The position numbers and the translations under genes are program-made. Below the pieces are notes generated by a model. The model had not been told where the DNA came from, ran no database searches, and worked only from the letters and a program-made list of their open reading frames with translations. From CALAGB01 sp963789565 (lineage in GTDB: Bacteria; Chloroflexota; Chloroflexia; Thermomicrobiales; Thermomicrobiaceae): a stretch of DNA of 64,000 nt. The stretch covers positions 1,302,001 to 1,366,000 of the forward strand of contig CAWBKX010000002.1 in assembly GCA_963789565.1 (NCBI GenBank). The letters run 5' to 3'. Shown here in pieces: positions 53,144 to 61,094 of this stretch (the stretch's first letter is position 1; the number at the start of each line of letters is the position of its first letter).

Positions 53144-53330
53144 GGATACTCCCTCTTCCAATACGCTCGATCGCGGCATCGGAGCAGTCCGCTCCGGTGC
53201 GGGCACGATACGAACACGGGCGAGCGTGAATCGCGAAAGCGCCGACCACATTCACAACTACAATGTCCATCGCGATCACGTCGATAGTCCATCATAGCAA
53301 CACGTGGGGGTTCTCGCGACAACAGCAAGC

Positions 53331-53813
53331 TCAGCCCAGCAGCACGTTGCCCATCTCGAAGATCAGGCTCCCAACCACCAGAACCAGGATCAGCGCGCCA
53401 ACGAATAAGACGATGAAGAGGAGGAAATGAGTCAATGCAGAGCGTTGCGCCCTGCGCTGCTCGCGTGCCATTTCGGGGCTGAGCGGACGCCGCCGAGGGG
53501 TGTCTCCTCGTCCCTGGCCGGGCGAGTTTCCGGTGTAGCGCTGGAAGATCGCGTCGTTGACGAGCCGGTTGCGAAACGTCGAATCGTAATCGCGGCGCAC
53601 GTCCGCGTGGCTTAGCACGGAATAGGCGGCATTGATGAGCTTGGCACGTTCTTCAGCTTTGCCGCGCTGCGTCTCGTCGCTAAACCGGTCCGGGTGAGTC
53701 GCCCGCATCAGCCTGCGATATGAACGTGTGATCTCGCTCTTCGACGCCGTATATGGCACGTCGAGGATCTCGTAGTAGTTGATGCTTGGATCGAATTTTC
53801 GAGCCTGTGCCAT
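53331..53813 (-). CDS. J-domain membrane protein
   Basis: The 160-residue protein has an N-terminal J-domain (YYEILDVPYTASKSEITRSYRRL, HPDRF at the HPD loop, then AKLINAAYSVL) followed by a basic linker and one C-terminal transmembrane helix (about 125-150). J-proteins recruit Hsp70 (DnaK); a membrane-tethered form would deliver it to the membrane. The start at 53813 is chosen to leave the J-domain at the N-terminus, although the ribosome-binding site is weak; an upstream start adds 17 residues. It is divergent from the nuclease gene. Confidence 0.85.
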   Translation of the reverse strand: MAQARKFDPSINYYEILDVPYTASKSEITRSYRRLMRATHPDRFSDETQRGKAEERAKLINAAYSVLSHADVRRDYDSTFRNRLVNDAIFQRYTGNSPGQGRGDTPRRRPLSPEMAREQRRAQRSALTHFLLFIVLFVGALILVLVVGSLIFEMGNVLLG

Positions 53814-53971
53814 GAAATGAGTGTCATCCCGGTGTCTGTGAAGCCAATTCGTTCCGGCTACCACTCAATTGTACGGTGAACCGGCCCGCGGTCACGGTGG
53901 CGCTCACCGTGCAAACGTGAGACGATTACGTACATATACTGCGTTCGTACGCGAGAACCGGAGTCGCGGAC

Positions 53972-55102
53972 ATGATCCGAGTCCTGCACACGGCCGACCT
54001 CCATCTTGGCCGCTCTTTCTCCAGTTGGGGAGATCAGATCGCTCAGGTTCGTCGACAGGATCTGCTGCGCACTCTTGAGCAGATTGGGGACGTCGCGAGC
54101 CAGCATTCCGCCTCGTTGGTCTTGATCGCAGGTGATCTCTTCGACCTCCACAATCCAGACTCGACGCTCGTTGCCACAGTGCGTGGCTGGCTCAACAACT
54201 TGATGAACCAGCGCATCCAGGTCGCCATCATTCCAGGGAACCACGACAGCTATTGGTACGAGCATTCGGTCTTTCGCGATCACAGCTTTCCGGCAAATAC
54301 GACGGTTTTCACGAAGTCCGAATGCACCGCGCCGACGCCGATCCAGGTTGATGGTCAGGTCGTCTATCTCTACGGTATCGCCTACGACCACACCCATGGT
54401 CGCGACCCATTGCCAAGTTTTGCCCGGCGGAAAGTTGATGGCATCCACATTGGTATGTTGCACGCCACAGTCGATCCGGCGGCAGGGTTCCCGGTGGCGG
54501 ATCGCTATCTTCCACTGAGCAGCGCCCAGCTTGCCGCGACCAAACTGGACTACGTGGCGCTCGGACACATCCACCGCTCGCGCGACTTCACCGGCCCTAC
54601 CGGAGTCTATGCGTCGATGCCCGGCTCTCCCGAGCCGTTGGCGTTGGACGAGACCGGACCACGTTCGCTCAACTTGATCGCGATTGATGATGGTGAATGT
54701 CGCGTCGAAAAGATTCCGATCGGCATGCGACAGGCGCGTCGGGAGCAGATCGACTGCGGTCAGCTTTCGAGGGATCGAATCATCGCCCGTCTCAATGAGC
54801 TGGCCAACGCGAGTTGCATTCTGGAGGCAGTGCTGATCGGCTCTCCTGACGAGCCACTGGACGCCGATGCTATTCAACGAGAGGCGGCGACGAACTTCTG
54901 CTATCTATCCGTAAGCGATCGAACCGAGGTCGTCGATTCCGCCTTCGCGCGCTCCATCGAGAACGAACAGACGATCCGTGGGAGGTTCGTGCGCGCTCTG
55001 CGCGAGCGGTCCCGTCTGGCCGCCGATGACGAGGAACGAGCCACGATCGAACTGGCTCTCAAACAGGGCTTGCTCGTGCTGGCGAAGCGGAGCGTCTCGT
55101 GA
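53972..55102 (+). CDS. SbcD/YhaO-like DNA repair metallophosphoesterase
   Basis: The 376-residue protein is a calcineurin-type nuclease with the Mre11/SbcD motifs: TADLHLG with Asp9 and His11, AGDLFD (Asp55), PGNHDS (Asn90, His91) and GHIHRS near 196-199. The order and spacing match exonuclease subunits that process DNA ends with an SMC-like ATPase. Its last codon overlaps the following ATPase gene by four bases, so they form a complex operon. The C-terminal capping domain is alpha-rich. I use a general name because YhaO-type pairs are poorly characterised. Confidence 0.9.
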   Translation: MIRVLHTADLHLGRSFSSWGDQIAQVRRQDLLRTLEQIGDVASQHSASLVLIAGDLFDLHNPDSTLVATVRGWLNNLMNQRIQVAIIPGNHDSYWYEHSVFRDHSFPANTTVFTKSECTAPTPIQVDGQVVYLYGIAYDHTHGRDPLPSFARRKVDGIHIGMLHATVDPAAGFPVADRYLPLSSAQLAATKLDYVALGHIHRSRDFTGPTGVYASMPGSPEPLALDETGPRSLNLIAIDDGECRVEKIPIGMRQARREQIDCGQLSRDRIIARLNELANASCILEAVLIGSPDEPLDADAIQREAATNFCYLSVSDRTEVVDSAFARSIENEQTIRGRFVRALRERSRLAADDEERATIELALKQGLLVLAKRSVS

Positions 55103-57330
55103 AGTTCGTCGCGTTTCAACTCAGCGGATTCGCCCAGCACCTCGACACTCAGATTCAATTCGTCGACGACACACCAAATATCATCGTCGGGCCGAATGAG
55201 TCGGGGAAGAGTCAACTCCTCACTGGCCTGATCGGGACCATCTTCGGACTTCCGGACGCTGAACGTTTCAGCCCCTGGGATGGTGAGCCAGTGCTGACCG
55301 GCCAACTGACGATCGAGGTGGACGGCCATGACGTTCGGATCGAACGATCCTTTGCCGAGGATCGGGTGGAAGTCTGGCAAGACGGCAAACTGATCTATAC
55401 CGGACGCGGACGCGCCGACCGGCGCACAGCTGAAGACGAGCAGTATCAACAGCTAATTGGCAAATGGACTGGCTTCACCGACGTCAACGTCTTCCGTGAC
55501 GTGGTGTTCGTCGAACAGGACCAACTGGCGGATGAGCGGCTCGCCAAACGCTCCGGCGAGATCAAACGGATCATCAGCGGGTCGCGCGAGGCCAGTTACG
55601 AGAGCGCCATCAAGGACCTCAACGCGCACCTCGATCGACTGCGACGGCACGGTCGACAGCGCGCCGACCGGGAAATTGAATTGCTCCATACAGAGATTGC
55701 GCAACTCGAGGAGCGATCGATTGCGGCCGCCAGAGCTGAGGCAGACGCGATCGAGATCGACGAACTGGAACGTGAAAGCCAGACAGAGCTCGATGAAATA
55801 CGTGAGCGACGCGGCCGCGTGAACGCGCTCCTCGTTGGTCTGGGACAGCGACAACGACTTGTGGAGGAGCTCGATCGCAACAAGCAGATGCTGAACCGTG
55901 TCGGGCGTGAGGCAAGCCGAGCGCGCCAGGCTGCCGAGCACACTCAAATGCTGCAGGAGGAGATTGAGCGTCTTCGTGTGCCCGGCGACCCCGATCCGCA
56001 GCTGCTGCGCGAGGACAGCTCCACGCTCAACAACGCGACTAGTGCGTGTCGCAAGCTGGAGCTGGAGATCGACGAGATCACCCGCGAGATTGAAGGTGAG
56101 CCAAGCCCTCACTCCGGGGAACCCGAGTCGAACGCTTCAAAGTCTGGAAATCGATCCCTTCTCGTCGCCGGATTGATATTGGCTTTGGGGTCCGCAATCC
56201 TCGGCATCTCGGTCAATCCGTTGGCCTTCGCCGGTCTCTTGCTCGCCGTGGTCGTGATTTTCGTTGCAATCAGATCCAAACAGCGCTCCCACTTTCCACG
56301 CAACGACTTCACATCGGTACGCCTTGATTTTCTGAACAACCGTCGAACCCAGTTGCAACGTGACCTCGCCGCCACGCAAGAACGCGTGCGGGTCATCGAG
56401 GACCGCTGCCAAGAATGGATCTCGCGTTCAGGAGAGCCGGACCTCGACGCGCTTCTGTTACGGATCGAGCGCCACCGTGAGGCGACCGTTCGATTGGCTG
56501 AGCACGATCAAAACGAACATGACGTTGAAGCCGCGCAGGTCGAAAACAGCGAGGCGTTGACGGCCGTCGCGATCACCAGTCGGCGGCTCGAGCAACTCGA
56601 CGACGACATGCCGGAGTTGCAGGCGGTCGATCCCGAGCGCGCGACCGAACTTCGCTCAACGCTCGAGCGCCTCACGAACGACGAGGAACGCTTCAAACAA
56701 AAACTGAACGATATCGAGGTGCGCCGCCGCGTTTTGCACGGATCATCCCCAGACGACGCCGCGGCTCTCAACATTCAAATCCGCGAAAAGCGGGATGAAC
56801 TCGATCGAAAGGAACGGCTGGCTGCGGCTCTTGAATTGGCCGTCGAGACCATGCATTCCAGCGTCGTGGAGTTTCAGGAGCGCGCACTCGATCCCGTGGC
56901 CCTGCAGGCAGGCGCGATCGTCGAGCGGATCACCGACGGCCGCTACCATGAACTCGAGATGGATCAGGAACGTATGACGCCAACGCTCCGGGGCATCGGA
57001 CAGAGAGATCTAACTATGGACGCACTTAGTCGCGGCACACGAGATCAGGTCTACCTGGCACTGCGCGTTGGGCTAGTCGACGCACTCTCGGGCGGCAGAC
57101 GCTTGCCAATCATCCTCGATGATCCCTGCGTGCACTTCGACGATGAACGTCTCGAGGCGACCGTGAAGCTTCTTGAAGAGATCGCGCGGCAGCGCCAGGT
57201 CATCATTCTCAGCAAAGATGAGTCATACACTCGTTGGTTCACGCCGGTATTGCGCCTGGACCGTCCTTCGTCCCAACTCGAGCCAAGCAGACACGCGTCC
57301 GCCCATGCGGCGCCGTCATCCAACGACTGA
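55099..57330 (+). CDS. YhaN/SbcC-like SMC-type ATPase with membrane hairpin
   Basis: The 743-residue protein is a Rad50-like ATPase partner of the preceding nuclease. Walker A is GPNESGKSQL (31-40), long coiled coils follow, the signature is LSRGTRDQVYLALR (about 642) and Walker B IILDDPCVHFD (about 671). At the middle of the coiled coil (about 354-391) there are two hydrophobic segments, which would place the coiled-coil apex at the membrane. YhaN-type proteins share this. The GTG start overlaps the nuclease stop. It is shorter than SbcC. Confidence 0.88.
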   Translation: MKFVAFQLSGFAQHLDTQIQFVDDTPNIIVGPNESGKSQLLTGLIGTIFGLPDAERFSPWDGEPVLTGQLTIEVDGHDVRIERSFAEDRVEVWQDGKLIYTGRGRADRRTAEDEQYQQLIGKWTGFTDVNVFRDVVFVEQDQLADERLAKRSGEIKRIISGSREASYESAIKDLNAHLDRLRRHGRQRADREIELLHTEIAQLEERSIAAARAEADAIEIDELERESQTELDEIRERRGRVNALLVGLGQRQRLVEELDRNKQMLNRVGREASRARQAAEHTQMLQEEIERLRVPGDPDPQLLREDSSTLNNATSACRKLELEIDEITREIEGEPSPHSGEPESNASKSGNRSLLVAGLILALGSAILGISVNPLAFAGLLLAVVVIFVAIRSKQRSHFPRNDFTSVRLDFLNNRRTQLQRDLAATQERVRVIEDRCQEWISRSGEPDLDALLLRIERHREATVRLAEHDQNEHDVEAAQVENSEALTAVAITSRRLEQLDDDMPELQAVDPERATELRSTLERLTNDEERFKQKLNDIEVRRRVLHGSSPDDAAALNIQIREKRDELDRKERLAAALELAVETMHSSVVEFQERALDPVALQAGAIVERITDGRYHELEMDQERMTPTLRGIGQRDLTMDALSRGTRDQVYLALRVGLVDALSGGRRLPIILDDPCVHFDDERLEATVKLLEEIARQRQVIILSKDESYTRWFTPVLRLDRPSSQLEPSRHASAHAAPSSND

Positions 57331-57615
57331 GTCACCGAAATCAACCGCGCCGGGGTCCTCTGAAATGATACGATTGACTGTGTAAATCGCCATTTTTGCC
57401 GCTCGTTGAGGCGGCTACGCGGTGAAATCATCGGGCTCCCTGCGAGGGCGCGAAAGGCGATCGTTCAGTCGGCTGTTACACCACTTCCATCCTTCATTTC
57501 GTCCACGGTCGCGCGTATTCGCAGCCATGTTTGGCATCACGTACTTCAACGCAATTGAGCGCGTGTCTTGAGAGCCCCAAGTGAACGATTGTCGCCCGAG
57601 CGAAAGGAGGCCAGC

Positions 57616-57828
57616 GTGCCGCACCCACGACGCGAGACGATTGCTGAGTTACTGGTCAAGAGTAGATACACGCCAGAAGAGGTTTCGGAGCTGCTCGAGA
57701 TCGACACGTACGTCGTTCGTCGCGCCTGCTGGGACGGCGCTCTCAAGGCGGAAATCGTCGATCACCACATCATCGGCATCAACCGAGTCGACCTCCTCAA
57801 GTGGCTCGACGAATGGGAGCATCTGTAG
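57616..57828 (+). CDS. small helix-turn-helix (excisionase/MerR-like) protein
   Basis: The 70-residue protein has a winged-helix/excisionase-type pattern: TIAELLVKSRYTPEEVSELLEIDTYVV (first two helices) then an RRACWDGALKA turn, an HHIIGINRVDLLKWL wing and final helix. The GTG at 57616 follows AAAGGAGG at good spacing. It is a probable DNA-binding regulator. No recombinase or phage genes are adjacent, so an excisionase role is not supported. Target genes are unknown. Confidence 0.7.
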   Translation: MPHPRRETIAELLVKSRYTPEEVSELLEIDTYVVRRACWDGALKAEIVDHHIIGINRVDLLKWLDEWEHL

Positions 57829-58032
57829 ACGGACTTCAAAAACGGGCTGCGGCGAGCGTGGAACTCAAGCCCGCAAGTATCTCGGAAGATACGTCAGCGC
57901 ATTCGCGAAATTAACGAATCCCTCGAGTTCCCGAAATCCGACGGAGCGAAGATAACCGAAATAGCGTATAGACAGAGGGTGCTGCTCCAGGTATGCCTTC
58001 TTTGATTATTTGTTGGCGCATAGGGAGTTCCG

Positions 58033-59874
58033 TTGGATCTTCATCAACTTCCGGCTGAGAGCGTTCCGGCGGCGCTCAACAGCACGCAATCATCTCCCGA
58101 TACAATCGCCGACTTGCCCAACTCGACCTTCGTCGATACGCTCGTCACCAGGATCGTCATCGTGGCGTCGCACGTGGCAACCTGGGTCCCCTGGCCCATC
58201 TGGCACGTTTTCGCGTCCTGCGTCGGAATGGTGGCAATGTTCGCCGGATGGCGTCGGGTGGTCCTCGCCAACGTGCGCCATGTGCGTCACGACAAACGAC
58301 CGAATTTCTTGGCGGCCTGGTTCATCGGCATGCAGCAGATCGCCAGCCACGTCAAGACCGTCGTCGGAATCCTGCAAACGAGCATCAGCAAGGACGATCT
58401 CGCGGATACCTTGAAGGTCGAGGGACTCGAAAACCTCGAACCACACCTCGGACAGCGTGGAATCATCATCGTTGCACCACATGCCGGTCCTTATCCGACA
58501 TTGGGCATGATGGCCAGTCGCTGGTTGCGCGCCAGAGCGTTCACGGGCGAGTTCGCGGTCGTTGTGCGACTCTTCGAGCCGATGCGCTCACGCGCCTTAT
58601 TGGAATGGTTCTCCAGCTGCTTCCATGGCGCTGGAGTCACCGTCATCGACGCGGATTCGCCGCCGCGCGTGCTCGGTCGTCGATTGCGCTCCGTCCTCGA
58701 CAATCGTGGCATTGTGGTCCTCTTCGTTGACGAACCGACGCCGACTTTATCGATGGCCGTGCCGTTTTTCGATTCGTCGATTCTGCTCCCGGCCGGTCCC
58801 GTTCGACTGGCAAAGGCGACCGGCAGCGTCATCATCCCGGGAATGGCGACCTATGGCCGCGGCCGCGAGGTAACGCTCCAAATCGCCAAACCGATCGAGC
58901 CAAGCTCCAAGATCGACGCAACATTGGGCGAAGTCAGCTCGTCGCTCGAAGGTCTTATCTCCCAACATCTCGATCAGTGGAGCATGCTCACGCCGATATG
59001 GGCGGAGACTGAACCTGAACCGGCACCCAAGGGATTCAGCTTCGCCGATTTACACACCCATACCATCGGAAGCGATGGGTTGTGCACGGTTGAGGATTGG
59101 TCGACACGCGCCGCCGAGACGTCCCTTGCAGTTCTGGCGGTCACCGACCACGACCACATCTCAACGGTGCGGCGCTGGAATGAGGCACACCGCGGCACCG
59201 ACACCAACGTCTTGCCCGGTGTGGAGATCACCGCCCGCGGGCGCATCGTGCACATCGGCATCCTCTTCCCACATCAGATCCCGACGTCGCTGCCGAAGCC
59301 AGGCACTCCGCTCTTCGACGTCATGCGCTGGGCCCGATCAATCGACGGCAGCCTGATCGTGCTGGTTCATCCACTTCCCGTCTTGTGGCGTGTTCAGCTG
59401 CGACGCTTGGCACGCGCCGGCCTCCTTCCCGACGCCATCGAAACGAGCTTCCCGCTCGCATTCTGGCGAACCGGTTCCTTTGAGCGAGCAGCGGATCGGT
59501 ATGAGTTGGCCAAAGTTGGCGGCACTGATGCGCATCTACTGCCCGATCAGCTCGGCAAACACGTCACGCTCTACCCGGGGGAAACAATCGACGATCTCGT
59601 TCAGGCTATCCGCTCCCGCTCCACGGAAGGCGTCGTTCGCCCGGTGCAGTGCCGCCCGCCGCTCTCCGTGTATGCGCTGCAGTCGATCTACAGCTGGCTA
59701 CTGCCATTCCGTGCCATCCCCAGCGTGGAGCGAACGCGCCAACGTCTCCTCATGACGGCACGGCGCAAAGCACTGGCGTCATCGACCGCGCGACGACGAA
59801 CGCCTCGTGACGTGGGTGCCGCCGCCAAGACGAAGCGGCGTGAGGTTGTCGAACAGAATCAGAGGACCGGGTAG
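58033..59874 (+). CDS. lysophospholipid acyltransferase-like domain fused to PHP phosphoesterase domain
   Basis: The 613-residue protein has an N-terminal LpxL/HtrB/PatA-like acyltransferase region (about 120-325, with a hydrophobic start and an IIIVAPHAGPYPTLG segment at the expected HxxxxD/E site, where the acidic residue reads as Pro). This joins a C-terminal PHP domain (about 335-520) with DLHTHTIGSDG, VTDHDHIS, a GVEIT strand and a GGTDAHL motif. PHP domains are metal phosphoesterases or DNA polymerase-associated nucleases. The TTG start follows GGGAG. The combination is unusual. The 3' end overlaps the DedA-type gene by 16 bases on the opposite strand. Confidence 0.85.
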   Translation: MDLHQLPAESVPAALNSTQSSPDTIADLPNSTFVDTLVTRIVIVASHVATWVPWPIWHVFASCVGMVAMFAGWRRVVLANVRHVRHDKRPNFLAAWFIGMQQIASHVKTVVGILQTSISKDDLADTLKVEGLENLEPHLGQRGIIIVAPHAGPYPTLGMMASRWLRARAFTGEFAVVVRLFEPMRSRALLEWFSSCFHGAGVTVIDADSPPRVLGRRLRSVLDNRGIVVLFVDEPTPTLSMAVPFFDSSILLPAGPVRLAKATGSVIIPGMATYGRGREVTLQIAKPIEPSSKIDATLGEVSSSLEGLISQHLDQWSMLTPIWAETEPEPAPKGFSFADLHTHTIGSDGLCTVEDWSTRAAETSLAVLAVTDHDHISTVRRWNEAHRGTDTNVLPGVEITARGRIVHIGILFPHQIPTSLPKPGTPLFDVMRWARSIDGSLIVLVHPLPVLWRVQLRRLARAGLLPDAIETSFPLAFWRTGSFERAADRYELAKVGGTDAHLLPDQLGKHVTLYPGETIDDLVQAIRSRSTEGVVRPVQCRPPLSVYALQSIYSWLLPFRAIPSVERTRQRLLMTARRKALASSTARRRTPRDVGAAAKTKRREVVEQNQRTG

Positions 59875-60842
59875 CGCAACTCGATCTCGACCATCACCGC
59901 GCCAGCCGAAATGATCAGTGTCAGCCAGATCAACGTCGTGGTCAGTTCCGCACGGACGAGCTGAGGAAGCGGTAAATGCCGGTGCCGGAGTGCGCGACGC
60001 GCAAGCCTGAAGTCACTCACCGCCACCAGAAGTAGCCCGATCGCCAGCGCGGCCAGGATGGCCAACCAGGACCAGAGGATCACCGTTGGCAGCCCGGCAA
60101 GGCCATTCTCCACGGTTTCGTCGTTGATCCAGACCGACTGAATCATGTACGCCACGATGCCCAACGCGACGATCAAGGCAACCGCCGAACGCACCCGAAG
60201 AACTCGTCCCCGCATCGATCCACCACGATGAACCCACCAACCGACCAGCGCCACGGCCACCAGCGTCGGGATGGCGATCATCGCTACGTGCTCGATCCTC
60301 GTGTATTGCAAGGCAAGACGGTTCACGTCGGCGCGAAAAAAATAACCGACCATGAGCGGTGCCGCCGCCCAGAGCAGGGAGGCGGGCGCGGCACCAACCA
60401 CGTAGTCCCGCAGTGGAATCTGAATAATTCCGGTGCCGATCGCGACGTACATGCGCGCGATGGGCAATAAACGACCTACGAACACGATGCCCATGTCATG
60501 GCCGCCAAATCTGGCGCGCCAATGCTCAAGGAACTTGCGACTGCGCTCCTCATGTTTGCGAAGTAGCCGGTTGAGAAGATTCACGCCGCCGGTACGGGCG
60601 ACGAGATGCAGCGTGGTGGTCCCACCAATATCAGCTAGCATCACCACCACGAGCCCGACCCCAAGACCGAACAGGGAATGGATGGCGAACGCACCGGCGA
60701 TCATGAGCGCGACTTCGACCGGCATTCCGGTCGGCACCCCAAGCTCGCCCACGAAAACCATCAGCGCGACGATGAGCACGCCGTATTGGACGATGAGCGT
60801 TTGAATCTGCCATCTCCCCTCGTCGATCGGAAGGATCGCCAT
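59859..60842 (-). CDS. DedA/VTT-type membrane protein
   Basis: The 327-residue protein has a SNARE-associated (VTT) domain (about 15-180) with GVPTGMPVEVALMIAG and an FVGRLLPIARMYVAIGTG re-entrant segment, then two or three extra transmembrane helices and a short C-terminal domain. DedA members act as lipid carriers or scramblases, including undecaprenyl phosphate and phospholipid flipping. The ATG at 60842 lies in a region with no clear site. The gene is convergent with the acyltransferase-PHP gene, whose product could act on a lipid handled by this protein. Confidence 0.85.
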   Translation of the reverse strand: MAILPIDEGRWQIQTLIVQYGVLIVALMVFVGELGVPTGMPVEVALMIAGAFAIHSLFGLGVGLVVVMLADIGGTTTLHLVARTGGVNLLNRLLRKHEERSRKFLEHWRARFGGHDMGIVFVGRLLPIARMYVAIGTGIIQIPLRDYVVGAAPASLLWAAAPLMVGYFFRADVNRLALQYTRIEHVAMIAIPTLVAVALVGWWVHRGGSMRGRVLRVRSAVALIVALGIVAYMIQSVWINDETVENGLAGLPTVILWSWLAILAALAIGLLLVAVSDFRLARRALRHRHLPLPQLVRAELTTTLIWLTLIISAGAVMVEIELRYPVL

Positions 60843-61094
60843 ACGACCCTGTATCGACCTTACACTCGCAGTTTTAACCCACGCTGAGAAAAGTAGGTTA
60901 ACTCGTCGTTATTCTGATCACAATCTCCCCAATCGCCTCGTTTTCGCGCTATTGACGGGCATCGTGGGGGATGGCAAGGTGTCGACGGGTTGAAGACCTG
61001 CGGATACAATCGCGATCGGCCCGCGGCGGTCAATTGATTCACAACGAAATCTAGTTCGACAACGGCGTTTTGGGATGGTGAGGGAGGAACTTTC

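Noticed and set aside
53858..54877. A 339-residue minus-strand frame over the SbcD-like gene
   Set aside because: It is antisense to the metallophosphoesterase with intact motifs and has no start site or domain of its own.
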